This document shows, piece after piece, positions 16,633 through 25,681 of a DNA stretch of 64,000 bases; the first letter of the stretch is position 1; each line of letters begins with the position of its first letter. The translations under genes and the position numbers were made by a program. The notes beneath the pieces were generated by a model. It did no database searches. It had not been told where the DNA came from and saw only the letters and a list, made by a program, of their open reading frames with translations. Origin of the DNA: Microbacteriaceae bacterium (GTDB lineage Bacteria; Actinomycetota; Actinomycetes; Actinomycetales; Microbacteriaceae); contig JAHBSP010000007.1 of the NCBI GenBank assembly GCA_019639055.1, positions 37,112 to 101,111 on the forward strand. The letters run 5' to 3'.

Positions 16633-17288
16633 AAAACTACCGAATTGTCGCGCTTACTGCAGGACTAAATTCACCTTCTTCAAGCAGGCTGCTCTCTGAC
16701 CGAATTGCCGAAGCCACCAAAAAGTCACTGGAGGAGCTAGGGAATAACGTAAGTGTTGAAACCTTCGAGCTCAGGGATTACGCTCACGATATCGTAAACA
16801 ATCTGCTTACCGGTTTTGCCCCACCAAAACTGGAAACCATGATCAACTCTGTCGTTAGTGCAGACGGTTTGATTGCGGTTACCCCAATTTTCTCGACAGG
16901 TTATTCCGGGATTTTTAAATCATTTTTCGACATCCTGGAGCCGGATGCTCTGCAAAACATGCCGGTAATTTTGGGAGCGAATGCTGGAACTCAGCGCCAT
17001 TCACTGGCAATTGATTACAACATCCGGCCACTTTTCAATTATTTGAAAGCACTTTCTGCTCCGACTGGAGTGTTTGCGGCTTCTTCTGATTGGGGAGCGG
17101 ACAACGATTCAGCGCTTCAACTCCAACAGCGGATAGACCGAGCTGTTATCGAACTCACGCAAATGCTAATAAATCCGAGCGCACCAAAGCCGGACAAGAT
17201 CGCTGAAATTCAAGACGAATTTGATCCGAACAATTTCAATGGAAGCCGTAGCTTCGGGCACATGCTCGGCGGATTAGCTGGAGAGTAA
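16629..17288 (+). CDS. NADPH-dependent FMN reductase partnered with LLM oxidoreductase (CE1759-type)
   Basis: 219 residues from the ATG at 16629, chosen over GTG 16623 because ATGA overlaps the upstream stop. The flavodoxin-like fold begins VALTAGLNSPSSSRLL, where the SPSSSR segment binds the FMN phosphate. TPIFSTGYSGIFKSFFD around residue 90 matches the conserved P-x-Y/S-x-G loop. It should reduce FMN with NAD(P)H and hand FMNH2 to the upstream monooxygenase. The pair forms a self-contained two-component system lying between rpsO and pnp. Confidence 0.85.
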   Translation: MKNYRIVALTAGLNSPSSSRLLSDRIAEATKKSLEELGNNVSVETFELRDYAHDIVNNLLTGFAPPKLETMINSVVSADGLIAVTPIFSTGYSGIFKSFFDILEPDALQNMPVILGANAGTQRHSLAIDYNIRPLFNYLKALSAPTGVFAASSDWGADNDSALQLQQRIDRAVIELTQMLINPSAPKPDKIAEIQDEFDPNNFNGSRSFGHMLGGLAGE

Positions 17289-17302
17289 ACATTGCCTTGG
17301 AA

Positions 17303-17321
17303 CACCGGTAACTCGCCGGTG
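17303..17321. terminator. stem-loop between convergent genes
   Basis: CACCGG, a seven-base loop, then CCGGTG, lying in the 48-base gap between the FMN reductase gene and the convergent FAD dehydrogenase gene. There is no T-tract, so a bidirectional or factor-dependent terminator role is only suggested by position. Confidence 0.4.
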
Positions 17322-17336
17322 GGAGTGCTCAGCTAA

Positions 17337-18650
17337 TTAGCGAAGCGGATTGTAAGGCTCTAGTTCTTCCGCAACTTTGCCGGTAAGAACTTGCTCCGAG
17401 AGTAGCTTCCCTGTGACTGGACCGAGTACTACGCCCCACATTCCGTGACCACCGCCAACAAAAACTTTCGGGTTCTTCGTTGCGCCAATAAGGGCGAGAC
17501 CGTCGGTTGAGACCGGGCGAGAACCAACCCATTCGTCTTGGCGATCTTCTAAATCTAGACCGGTGAAAAGATCCTTCACGCTGTTGATAATTGCGCGGAT
17601 GCGTTTTGGTTTCAGTGGCTCGTCTGGGCGGAGAAACTCCATTGTGCCTGCGATACGGAAACGCCCCTGGTATGGAGTGCAGGCAACGCGCTGGGCCGGG
17701 AAGTAAACCGGGTTCTTAATTTCCGGGGATGCAGCGACGCTAAATGAGTAGCCTCGACCAGCCTGTACCGGCTCTTTCACGCCAAACTTCTTGGCAAGTT
17801 TAGGTAGCCAAGCTCCGGTGGCGAGCACTGCGGCATCTGCAGCAATCTTGCTCCCGTCGGTAAACAGCACTTCAACGCCGTCAGCAGTGTCAACGATGTC
17901 TGCAACCTCTTTGCCAAACTCGGTTGTTCCTCCAGCCTTTACAAAGGAATCAACTATTGCCTGCACGAATGGTCCAGGTGCAATAAATCTTTGATCGCGG
18001 AGTGCGTAGACTTCGGCAATGTTTTTTGAAAGCTGTGGAATTACTGATTGCGGATCGTCCAGCTTCTCAATATTGACTTCAAGACCGGCTTTACGAACAT
18101 TGTCCATTTCGTGAATAAAGCCTTTTACGTCTTTGCTGTTCTTGAATGCGATCAGAAAGTCTCTTGGGAAGGTTTCTGCCTTGACTCCAGCTTTTATCAT
18201 TTCGTCGTAGCTGGGGAGTGCCATCTTGTTTAGTGGCACTAGCTGCTTCATGGTTTTCATCCACGACTTATCGGTTGCATGGGTGATGAACCTGAGCAGG
18301 AAGTTCCACAGCTTTACGTCAAGGCGAACCGGGATGTGTAGCGGTGCGTTCGGGTCAAGAATGGACTTCGCCATGTATCCCCACAGCGCTGATTCTGCCA
18401 AAGGCATGGTCAGAGCTGGTGCTAACCAGCCCGCATTACCCCAGGAAGAACCAGCAGCCACACCTTTTCGGTCAAGCAGAATTACTTCTGCCCCTTGTTT
18501 GCGTAAATGCCAGGACGTGGATGCACCCACCATTCCTGCTCCGATAACAACAATTTTCTTCTGGGAACTGTCAGTCGCAGCCAATTCAAACTCTTCTTTT
18601 ACTCGTAGGACAACACTGTCCGCGCCTTTGTGAATTACCATGACAATCAT
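17337..18650 (-). CDS. FAD-dependent amino acid dehydrogenase, DadA-like
   Basis: 437 residues. The Rossmann dinucleotide-binding motif VVIGAGMVGAS lies near residue 34 and is followed by EVILLDRKGVAAGSSWGNAG, typical of D-amino acid dehydrogenase/glycine oxidase-type DAO proteins. The C-terminal GGGHGMWGV segment closes the FAD site. The expected reaction is oxidative deamination of an amino acid, with electrons passed to the respiratory chain. The roughly 33 residues before the Rossmann fold are longer than usual, so the true start may be at ATG 18641 or a later codon. It is transcribed toward the LLM/reductase pair. Substrate uncertain. Confidence 0.8.
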   Translation of the reverse strand: MIVMVIHKGADSVVLRVKEEFELAATDSSQKKIVVIGAGMVGASTSWHLRKQGAEVILLDRKGVAAGSSWGNAGWLAPALTMPLAESALWGYMAKSILDPNAPLHIPVRLDVKLWNFLLRFITHATDKSWMKTMKQLVPLNKMALPSYDEMIKAGVKAETFPRDFLIAFKNSKDVKGFIHEMDNVRKAGLEVNIEKLDDPQSVIPQLSKNIAEVYALRDQRFIAPGPFVQAIVDSFVKAGGTTEFGKEVADIVDTADGVEVLFTDGSKIAADAAVLATGAWLPKLAKKFGVKEPVQAGRGYSFSVAASPEIKNPVYFPAQRVACTPYQGRFRIAGTMEFLRPDEPLKPKRIRAIINSVKDLFTGLDLEDRQDEWVGSRPVSTDGLALIGATKNPKVFVGGGHGMWGVVLGPVTGKLLSEQVLTGKVAEELEPYNPLR

Positions 18651-18767
18651 AGTCGCCTAAGGCATGCGTGCTAGAATTATTTGTTAGTTATAAACAAACT
18701 AAATTCATAAACAATGGAGTAGGTTCGCAGAAGCTGGCCACCGGTGGTGAATTTCTGAGATTCTGCA

Positions 18768-18779
18768 GTATCTAGATAC
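18768..18779. repeat. 12-bp perfect palindrome in the pnp leader region
   Basis: GTATCTAGATAC reads the same on both strands and lies about 100 bases before the pnp start, within the 230-base gap 18651-18880. A further weak stem, CAGGC at 18817-18821 with GCCTG at 18834-18838, follows. pnp leaders in other bacteria carry an RNase III-cleaved stem used for autoregulation; whether these elements serve that role is inference. Confidence 0.35.
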
Positions 18780-18880
18780 CGCAAAGGTTCGTTCGCAGAG
18801 ATTTTCTACTGTTGGTCAGGCGAGACTAGGAAAGCCTGTCGTCTGCTTATTGCTACTCCTAAAAATAAAGAGGAGGGGCC

Positions 18881-21133
18881 TTGGAAGGTCCAGAAATTAA
18901 AGCTGCCGAAGCTGTCCTAGACAATGGAAAATTCGGTAAAAGAACTGTTCGTTTTGAAGCGGGAAGACTCGCACAGCAGGCTGCTGGCGCAGTCGTCGCC
19001 TATCTAGACGGTGAAACTACCGTGCTCAGCGCAACCGCTGTTGGTAAGGAGCCGCGCGCATCCTTCGACTTCTTCCCACTAACTGTGGATGTTGAAGAGC
19101 GTTCATACGCTGCCGGCAAGATTCCAGGTAGCTTCTTTAGGCGTGAAGGACGTCCAACCACCGACGCTACTCTGGTAGCTCGTCTGATTGACCGCCCCAT
19201 TCGCCCAAGCTTCGATGACGGTTTCCGTAACGAAGTTCAGATCGTAATCACTGTCCTTAGCATTGCTCCAGACGAGTACTACGACGCACTTTCAATCAAC
19301 GCAGCTAGCGCATCCACCCGTATTTCAGGTCTGCCATTTGCAGGACCAATTGCGGGTATTCGTATGGCACTGATTGATAACCAGTGGGTTGCCTTCCCTA
19401 AGCACTCACAGCTTGCAGATGCAGTGTTCGACCTAGTTGTTGCAGGTCGCGTAATCACCAACGAGGACGGCCAGGAAGATGTTGCCATCATGATGGTGGA
19501 AGCAGAAGCTACCGAGGGCAGCTGGAAGCTAATCAAGGATGGCGCAACCAAGCCAGACGAAGAGGTAGTTGCACAGGGTCTAGAGGCTGCAAAGCCATTC
19601 CTAAAGCAGCTTGTTGAGGCTCAGGAGCAGCTTGCAAAGCAGGCAGCGAAGGAGACTGCAGAGTATCCAGTATTCCCTGCATACACTCCAGAACTGTTCA
19701 GCGTTGTTTCCGGTGCGGCTATTGCAGAACTTGAGAAGATTTACACCATCGCTGATAAGCAGGAGCGCCAAAACGCTGACGATGCTCTCAAGGCATCCGT
19801 AAAGGAACTTGTTGCTTCAAAGGTGGAAGCTGGTGAACTAACCGAGACCGATCTTGAGCAGTTCAGCGCGGCATACAAGAGCGCAACCAAAAAGGTCGTT
19901 CGTGGTCGAATCCTAAACGAAGGCGCCCGTATCGACGGCCGTGGGCTTACAGACATCCGTCCACTTGATGCTGAAGTTGAGGTTCTTCCTCGTGTTCACG
20001 GTAGTGCAATCTTCCAGCGCGGTGAAACCCAAATCATGGGTGTAACTACTTTGAACATGCTAAAGATGGAGCAGCAGCTTGACGGTCTAACACCGACCCT
20101 AACTAAGCGCTACATGCACCACTACAACTTCCCACCATATTCAACCGGTGAAGTTGGTCGTGTTGGTACCCCTAAGCGTCGTGAAATCGGTCACGGTTTC
20201 CTTGCAGAGCGAGCTCTTGTGCCTGTGCTTCCAAGCCGTGAAGAGTTCCCTTACGCAATTCGTCAGGTATCTGAAGCCCTAGGCTCAAATGGTTCTACCT
20301 CTATGGGTTCTGTTTGTGCATCCACCCTGGCGCTACTGAATGCTGGTGTGCCACTGCGTGCATCCGTTGCCGGTATCGCTATGGGTCTAGTTTCCGAAAC
20401 TGTTGAAGGCAAGACCAAGTACGCAACCCTAACCGACATTCTCGGGGCTGAAGACGCACTTGGTGATATGGACTTCAAGGTTGCTGGAACCAGTGATTTC
20501 ATCACCGCTATTCAGCTCGACACCAAGCTCGACGGTATTCCTGCCAGCGTGCTAGCTGCGGCTCTAAAGCAGGCAAAGGATGCGCGTTTGACAATTCTCG
20601 ATGTGCTAAACCGCACCATCGACGCTCCAGACGAGATGGCAGAAACCGCTCCACGCATCATTAGTGTGCAGATTCCTGTTGACAAGATTGGTGAACTAAT
20701 CGGTCCTAAGGGCAAGACCATCAATGCTATTCAGGATGAGACCGGAGCAGAAATCTCTATTGAGGAAGACGGAACCGTCTACATCGGTAGCGATAATGGT
20801 GCAGCGGCCGAGGCGGCGCGTGCTCGGGTAAACGAGATTGCTAACCCACAGATGCCAGAAGTCGGTGAACGTTACCTGGGTACCGTTGTTAAACTGGCAA
20901 CCTTTGGAGCTTTCGTTTCACTACTTCCTGGTAAAGACGGCTTGCTTCACATCTCTGAGGTGCGCAAGCTTGCCGGTGGTAAGCGTGTTGAAAACGTAGA
21001 AGACGTGCTTTCTGTCGGTCAGAAGATTGAGGTTGAAATCACCAAGATTGATGACCGTGGCAAGCTTTCACTCTCACCAGTGACAGACGAAGAAGACCTC
21101 GGATCCGGTGGAGTATTCATCGAAGAAGAGTAA
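18881..21133 (+). CDS. pnp: polyribonucleotide nucleotidyltransferase (PNPase)
   Basis: 750 residues from a TTG preceded by the strong site GAGGAGGGG. Domain order: RNase PH-like core 1 (about 20-150), the all-helical linker, RNase PH-like core 2 (about 330-470) with the catalytic [11 protein letters not shown] region, a KH domain with [11 protein letters not shown] near 605, and an S1 domain with [19 protein letters not shown] near 680. It phosphorolytically degrades RNA 3'-5' and, in actinobacteria, also adds 3' tails. It is followed by a strong terminator and is therefore probably monocistronic. Confidence 0.97.
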   Translation: MEGPEIKAAEAVLDNGKFGKRTVRFEAGRLAQQAAGAVVAYLDGETTVLSATAVGKEPRASFDFFPLTVDVEERSYAAGKIPGSFFRREGRPTTDATLVARLIDRPIRPSFDDGFRNEVQIVITVLSIAPDEYYDALSINAASASTRISGLPFAGPIAGIRMALIDNQWVAFPKHSQLADAVFDLVVAGRVITNEDGQEDVAIMMVEAEATEGSWKLIKDGATKPDEEVVAQGLEAAKPFLKQLVEAQEQLAKQAAKETAEYPVFPAYTPELFSVVSGAAIAELEKIYTIADKQERQNADDALKASVKELVASKVEAGELTETDLEQFSAAYKSATKKVVRGRILNEGARIDGRGLTDIRPLDAEVEVLPRVHGSAIFQRGETQIMGVTTLNMLKMEQQLDGLTPTLTKRYMHHYNFPPYSTGEVGRVGTPKRREIGHGFLAERALVPVLPSREEFPYAIRQVSEALGSNGSTSMGSVCASTLALLNAGVPLRASVAGIAMGLVSETVEGKTKYATLTDILGAEDALGDMDFKVAGTSDFITAIQLDTKLDGIPASVLAAALKQAKDARLTILDVLNRTIDAPDEMAETAPRIISVQIPVDKIGELIGPKGKTINAIQDETGAEISIEEDGTVYIGSDNGAAAEAARARVNEIANPQMPEVGERYLGTVVKLATFGAFVSLLPGKDGLLHISEVRKLAGGKRVENVEDVLSVGQKIEVEITKIDDRGKLSLSPVTDEEDLGSGGVFIEEE

Positions 21134-21155
21134 TATCTTGTAACACTTACACGAA

Positions 21156-21187
21156 AGACCACCCGCTAAATTGTTGGCGGGTGGTCT
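21156..21187 (+). terminator. Rho-independent terminator of pnp
   Basis: AGACCACCCGC pairs perfectly with GCGGGTGGTCT across a ten-base loop, followed by ACTTTTTTG. It lies 22 bases after the pnp stop codon. Confidence 0.9.
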
Positions 21188-21249
21188 ACTTTTTTGTCTG
21201 CATACCATAATGTATTTATAAAAGCTCCATATAGAAAACTAGGGTAACC

Positions 21250-22248
21250 ATGGATACGGATGAGAATCCAAAAGTATTCAGTGCTTTTGATTTAGCAGTT
21301 GGTGGCAATAATCGTCGTCAACTACCAAACACTGAATATCAATTGACTCCTGTGGGGCTAAGCACCAGCACATTCGGTTGGAAAGTGTCTGAACAGGACG
21401 CTTTTCAAATCCTTGAAACTTTTACTGCCCGGGGCGGAAACTTACTTACTGTTTCCGACAGCAACGCGAGCGGTCGAGCGGAATGGATGCTTGGCCGTTG
21501 GATTTCTGAACGGGGTAGGCGAGAAAACCTAGTTATCGCGTCTCGGGTAGCAGTGTCTAGAGTTGGCGAGATACTCACCAAACAAGATTTGCTTGAAGAA
21601 GCGCTGGGATCATTGGAGCGACTACAGCTCGAACAGGTAGATATTCTGGCGCTTCCTTTCTGGAACGCGGAGCAGCCATTCGAAGAGATTTTGGCAGCTG
21701 CAGAAGAACTCCTAAATTCAGGAAGAGCAAAGTACATTGCCAGCAATGGATTCTCGGCCGAACAACTTTTAGGATCACGGATAGCCTCCGCACAGAGTGG
21801 GCTACCAAAGTTCTCTGTTGCGCTGAATGAATATTCACTAGTGCGCAGGTCTGTGTTCGAAAATGAAGTGTTACCCGTGGCAAAAATGCAGGGACTCGGA
21901 ATTATCGGTAAACATTCTCTGGCCAACGGGTTTTTGAGTGGCAGTTTCCGTGAAGATGAAAAATTAAGGGACATGTCGCGAAGTAAACAAATTGCCGAAT
22001 ATACGGGTAAGCAGGGTCAGAAGCTACTTGCTGCACTGGACGCACTCTCTGAGGAGTTGGGGCGTAGCCTGGCAGAAATTTCTCTCGCTTGGCTACTAAG
22101 GCATCCGGCGCTTTCAGCTGTGACGGTCAGCGCACTAAATTCTCATCAGATTTCACAATCAATGGACAGCATAGATGTTCATCTAAATCCTGCGCAGTTA
22201 TCATTACTGGATCAGGCATCCGGCGCAGGCGGTAGGCTCGATTTGTGA
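21250..22248 (+). CDS. degenerate aldo/keto reductase-fold protein lacking the catalytic tetrad
   Basis: 332 residues with the AKR barrel layout: RGGNLLTVSDS near residue 60, GRAEWMLGRW near 72, LVIASRV near 88, VDILALPFWN near 127, SGRAKYIASNGFS near 156, and the C-terminal LAEISLAWLLRHP block. Aligned by eye to active AKRs, the usual D-T-A...Y segment reads T-V-S...N, the catalytic Lys position is Arg (ASRV) and the catalytic His position is Pro (LALPF). The phosphate-binding turn after the last strand also lacks its usual Gly and Arg/Lys. It is probably not an oxidoreductase. Its stop overlaps the dapB start by four bases (GTGA). Confidence 0.8.
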   Translation: MDTDENPKVFSAFDLAVGGNNRRQLPNTEYQLTPVGLSTSTFGWKVSEQDAFQILETFTARGGNLLTVSDSNASGRAEWMLGRWISERGRRENLVIASRVAVSRVGEILTKQDLLEEALGSLERLQLEQVDILALPFWNAEQPFEEILAAAEELLNSGRAKYIASNGFSAEQLLGSRIASAQSGLPKFSVALNEYSLVRRSVFENEVLPVAKMQGLGIIGKHSLANGFLSGSFREDEKLRDMSRSKQIAEYTGKQGQKLLAALDALSEELGRSLAEISLAWLLRHPALSAVTVSALNSHQISQSMDSIDVHLNPAQLSLLDQASGAGGRLDL

Positions 22249-22997
22249 GCATTCCTGTAGTTGTAGCTGGTGGTAAGGGCCGTATAGGCAGCATAATCGT
22301 TCAGCAGATTGAAGATTCAAAAGATTACACCGTTGCCGGCGTTTTAGATTCCACTGCTACAGGGGAAACCCGAGCTGATTACGCGCGCAAGGGGATCGGT
22401 CTTGTAGTTGATGCCACCAACCCTGACTCGAGTATCGCAAACATTCACTGGGGCTTAGAAATTGGCGCGAATGTGCTGGTCGCAACCTCCGGGTGGGATA
22501 GTGAAAAACTTGCAGCGCTTGAAAAGGAAATCAGCGCATACCCGAATCAGGGAGTGCTCGTTGTGCCGAATTTCTCGGTGGGGTCAATTCTGGCTACCAA
22601 ACTAGCCACCCTGGCTGCGGTGCATTTTCCTTCTCTAGAAATTTCCGAAACACATCATGCTAAGAAAAAGGATGCCCCTTCCGGCACCGCAATCAGGACC
22701 GTAGAAAAAATTGTCGAGGCGATAAGCGCGGCAGGTCTCACAGTATCAGCGCCAGAATCTGAAGTTGTCGGTGATATTGACACAGAAGTTTTAGGAGTCG
22801 GCGTCCACAGCTTCCGCAGGAATGGCGTACCGACCTCCCAGCAGGTTGACTTCTTCGGCAGGGGAGAGGCAGTCGCTATCAACCATCAAGTATTTAGCTA
22901 TGACGCCTACCGACAGGGAATCGATGTGGCACTTGGGCAAATCAGGAACCTAAAAGGACTACACCTTGGTCTAGAGAAATTCTTGGGGCTGAATTAG
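22245..22997 (+). CDS. dapB: 4-hydroxy-tetrahydrodipicolinate reductase
   Basis: 250 residues from a GTG. The N-terminal nucleotide-binding loop is AGGKGRIG, VVPNFSVGS lies near residue 106, and the catalytic/substrate block ETHHAKKKDAPSGTA near residue 138 contains the conserved His and Lys. It reduces the DapA product with NAD(P)H in the lysine/diaminopimelate pathway, which supplies the peptidoglycan cross-bridge. It is translationally coupled to the aldo/keto reductase-like gene upstream (4-base overlap) and to a small membrane protein gene downstream (TAGTG, one-base overlap). Confidence 0.95.
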   Translation: MSIPVVVAGGKGRIGSIIVQQIEDSKDYTVAGVLDSTATGETRADYARKGIGLVVDATNPDSSIANIHWGLEIGANVLVATSGWDSEKLAALEKEISAYPNQGVLVVPNFSVGSILATKLATLAAVHFPSLEISETHHAKKKDAPSGTAIRTVEKIVEAISAAGLTVSAPESEVVGDIDTEVLGVGVHSFRRNGVPTSQQVDFFGRGEAVAINHQVFSYDAYRQGIDVALGQIRNLKGLHLGLEKFLGLN

Positions 22998-23431
22998 TGG
23001 GAACAAAAATTGCGGTTGTTGCAATCACGATAGCGGTCGGTGTCTACCTTTTCATCATCGGTCAGTGGGCTATAGAAATGATGCAGTCTAGCGAACCTGT
23101 CGGTGTCGCTATGGGTTACGCACTATTCCTACTCCCTGTAATCGGTGCCTGGGCAATTATTCGGGAAATTTGGTTTGGTATCAAAGCGAATAAGCTTGCG
23201 GAACGTCTAGAGGGTGAAGAATTGCCCGGGGATGGCCTACCCACCGCCCCAAGCGGTCGCCCACTTCGCCAGGCAGCAGATAATGACTTCACGCGCTGGG
23301 CTGATTATGCTCGCGAAAATCAGGATGACTGGAAGGCCTGGTACTTGCTTGGAATCGCGTATTCGAATTCTGGCGATCAGAAGCGCGCACGTGCATCCAT
23401 TCGGAAAGCAATCAAGCTCAGTAAAGTCTAG
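22997..23431 (+). CDS. small actinobacterial membrane protein with a TPR-like C-terminal segment
   Basis: 144 residues from a GTG that overlaps the dapB stop by one base. Two hydrophobic segments (about 4-27 and 36-56) are followed by a soluble region. The last 45 residues, DDWKAWYLLGIAYSNSGDQKRARASIRKAI, match one tetratricopeptide-like helical pair. The position next to dapB parallels an uncharacterised membrane protein gene (Rv2772c) beside dapB in mycobacteria. Function unknown; conservation beside dapB suggests a cell-envelope role, which is inference. Confidence 0.75.
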   Translation: MGTKIAVVAITIAVGVYLFIIGQWAIEMMQSSEPVGVAMGYALFLLPVIGAWAIIREIWFGIKANKLAERLEGEELPGDGLPTAPSGRPLRQAADNDFTRWADYARENQDDWKAWYLLGIAYSNSGDQKRARASIRKAIKLSKV

Positions 23432-23468
23432 GGGTTTTAGAACTCTGGTTTAACGCGCAAACTATGGC

Positions 23469-24368
23469 CTAAATTAAGCTCTTTACCGCGTCTTCAAGCT
23501 TCGAGTATTTCCACTCGAACCCGGACTTCTGAAGCACTGTCGGCAAAACGTTAGCATCAGCAAGAATTAGTGCTTCGCCTGCTTCGCCCATTAGTCGCAC
23601 CATAAATTTTGGAACCCTCAGCCAAGCTGGTCGTTTTGCCAGTTTCGAAACAGTTTTTACGAATTCATCTGAGCTAGTTTCTGCGGGTGCTACTAGGTTG
23701 ACTGGCCCACTAATTTTGGAGTCTATAAGGAATTCGATTGCCCGTACCTCATCATCCAAATGAATCCATGGCCAGTGTTGCTTTCCGGAACCGTATTTAC
23801 TACCCAAGAACAGTTTGGCGTTTGACCAGATTATGCTCAAAAATCCGGTTTCCGCCAAGACCAGTGAGGTGCGGATGTTCAAAGTTCTAGTAACTTCCAG
23901 CGCTCGGTTCGCTGTAGTTTCCCACTCGGCCACGAGCTCCGGCAAAAATCCCTTACCTGCTGGGCTTTCCTCGGTTAAAATTTCGCCTGGTCGGTCTCCA
24001 TAGAATCCGTAAGCTGATGCGCTGATAAAAACTTTTGGTGGTTTCCCCGCCTTGGCAAGTTTTTCAATAGCATTCACAAGCGTGTTCGTAGCTTGAATGC
24101 GCGAATTTCGTAATTCTTCCCGGTACTTTTTTGTCCATGGAATTTTAGAAATACTGGCACCTGAGAGGTTAATTACCGCGTCGATTTGCGGGATGTTCTC
24201 AAGCTTTTCCGCAGGAATTTTGCCGTTAGCAGGATCCCAACTAATTTCATCAGCGGTTTTTGCCTCGCGGCGCACCAACGAAACTACCCTCCAACCTGAA
24301 CTGGTTAAAGATTTACTTAGTGCAGTGCCAACTAAACCACTGGCACCGATAATAACTGCGGTTCGGAT
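23469..24368 (-). CDS. TIGR01777-family SDR epimerase, apparent ATC start codon
   Basis: The family (YfcH-like, with a C-terminal DUF1731 segment) opens with a Rossmann motif, here IIGASGLVG. Coding potential for it lies upstream of the first usual start (TTG 24278). The frame is open only back to a TAG at 24390-24388, and no ATG, GTG or TTG lies between that stop and the motif. An ATC at 24368 gives 299 residues, a typical family length, with the motif at the usual distance from the N-terminus. ISASAYGFYGD carries the SDR Tyr. The ATC lies 4 bases after the osmC stop, so reinitiation is plausible. The physiological substrate is unknown. Confidence 0.72.
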   Translation of the reverse strand: MRTAVIIGASGLVGTALSKSLTSSGWRVVSLVRREAKTADEISWDPANGKIPAEKLENIPQIDAVINLSGASISKIPWTKKYREELRNSRIQATNTLVNAIEKLAKAGKPPKVFISASAYGFYGDRPGEILTEESPAGKGFLPELVAEWETTANRALEVTRTLNIRTSLVLAETGFLSIIWSNAKLFLGSKYGSGKQHWPWIHLDDEVRAIEFLIDSKISGPVNLVAPAETSSDEFVKTVSKLAKRPAWLRVPKFMVRLMGEAGEALILADANVLPTVLQKSGFEWKYSKLEDAVKSLI

Positions 24369-24372
24369 AGCG

Positions 24373-24801
24373 TTATCCGAGAAGTGTAGCTTCTAGTGTC
24401 ATCGACACTGAAGAAAGGGCTTGGGAGACAGGGCAGCCGGTTTTGGTCTCTTCCGCGTACTGTTGGAAGTCTGCTTCGCTAAGCCCCGGAACTACGGCAC
24501 TAACCTTCAGCTCGATTCCGGTTATTCCGGTTCCAGGTTGGAAAGTTACAGCGGAACTGGTTTCGATTGATTCTGCAACGAAACCAGAGTTTGCCAATTT
24601 GTGTGAGAGGGCCATCGAATAGCAGGTAGCGTGCGCTGCGCCTAGAAGTTCTTCAGGATTTGTGTTTGAACCGTGAGATTCGGAGCGTGCTTTCCAATTG
24701 ACCGGGAAGTTAGCGATTCCTGAAGAATCTAAATTTACTGAACCTTTACCTTCGGCTAAAGTTCCATGCCATTTTGCGGTCGCTTTACTTGTAACAGCCA
24801 T
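24373..24801 (-). CDS. osmC: OsmC/Ohr-family peroxide-reducing protein
   Basis: 142 residues, with TTTTTCCTCC on the plus strand giving a strong AGGAGGAAAA ribosome site. The two redox cysteines sit in HATCYSMALSH near residue 59 and GCPVSQAL near residue 123. NTNPEELLGAAH is the classic family block. OsmC proteins reduce organic hydroperoxides using thiol donors. The downstream SDR gene begins four bases after its stop, so the two form a minus-strand pair lodged between the dapB unit and thyX, both of which run on the plus strand. Confidence 0.92.
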   Translation of the reverse strand: MAVTSKATAKWHGTLAEGKGSVNLDSSGIANFPVNWKARSESHGSNTNPEELLGAAHATCYSMALSHKLANSGFVAESIETSSAVTFQPGTGITGIELKVSAVVPGLSEADFQQYAEETKTGCPVSQALSSVSMTLEATLLG

Positions 24802-24915
24802 TTTTCCTCCTGAAATCGTGACCCAAATCTAGACCAAGTGCCTAAAAGCGCGTCGTTACTACCTCCAGCTTAAGCATTTATTGATGTCAATCAAGGAAAA
24901 GTTTGAAACATCGCT

Positions 24916-24921
24916 TAAGTT
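24916..24921 (+). promoter_or_regulatory. -10 hexamer TAAGTT of thyX
   Basis: TAAGTT is followed by GAAAGG and then the GTG start at 24928. The spacing places the transcript start at or next to the start codon. Confidence 0.45.
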
Positions 24922-24927
24922 GAAAGG

Positions 24928-25656
24928 GTGAGTGAAATTGAGTTTCGTAGTGATGTAACCGTAGAGCTTGTCAGGGCAAGTGCCAATGATTCAGATGTGC
25001 TTTTTGCTGCCCGTGTATCCACCCAGGGTGAGCAAACTCTGGAATCGGCAGCTTCAGGAACAGCAGCCGATGAATCCAAGGACCGCGGTCTAATCAACTT
25101 CCTGATGCGAGACCGTCACGGCTCACCCTTTGAGCACAATTCAATGACTTTCTATGTGCAGGCACCAATTTTTGTGTTCCGTGAATTTATGCGCCATCGT
25201 ATCGCCAGCTACAACGAAGAATCCGGTCGTTACCGCGAAATGCGTCCGGTTTTTTATGTGCCCTCCGAGGATCGGAATCTAATTCAAGTCGGTAAGCCTG
25301 GAGCTTATGATTTTGAACCGGGAACTGCCGAACAGCACAAACTGCTTCAAGAAGTTATTAAGCGCGAGTCTGAGAGTGCTTATCGTGGCTACCAAGAATT
25401 GCTGGATGCTGGGATCGCCCGCGAAGTTGCCAGGTCTGTTCTCCCGCTGAATCTTTACTCCAGCATGTATGTGACTATGAACGCTCGTAGCTTGATGAAC
25501 TTCTTGAGTCTTCGCACCAAGCATCCTGAATCACATTTCCCATCATTCCCGCAGCGCGAAATTGAGATGGTTGCGGAAAAGATGGAGCAGTTCTGGGTGG
25601 AGCTAATGCCACTCACTGCTGCCGCATTCGAAAAGAACGGCCGCGTATCACCATAA
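24928..25656 (+). CDS. thyX: FAD-dependent thymidylate synthase
   Basis: 242 residues from a GTG. The ThyX signature RHRxxSxNExSxRY is intact as RHRIASYNEESGRY near residue 90, and HGSPFEHNSMTFYV precedes it. The enzyme methylates dUMP using methylenetetrahydrofolate, FAD and NADPH. Together with the lysine gene dapA, 25 bases downstream, it belongs to the conserved actinobacterial thyX-dapA-rnj order. The presence of thyX does not exclude thyA elsewhere in the genome. Confidence 0.96.
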   Translation: MSEIEFRSDVTVELVRASANDSDVLFAARVSTQGEQTLESAASGTAADESKDRGLINFLMRDRHGSPFEHNSMTFYVQAPIFVFREFMRHRIASYNEESGRYREMRPVFYVPSEDRNLIQVGKPGAYDFEPGTAEQHKLLQEVIKRESESAYRGYQELLDAGIAREVARSVLPLNLYSSMYVTMNARSLMNFLSLRTKHPESHFPSFPQREIEMVAEKMEQFWVELMPLTAAAFEKNGRVSP

Positions 25657-25669
25657 TTGCCGGTTTTGG

Positions 25670-25675
25670 TAGTCT
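25670..25675 (+). promoter_or_regulatory. -10 hexamer TAGTCT of dapA
   Basis: The hexamer lies six bases before the second of two tandem GTG codons (25682), and this decides the start in favour of that codon. Confidence 0.35.
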
Positions 25676-25681
25676 GAAGTG

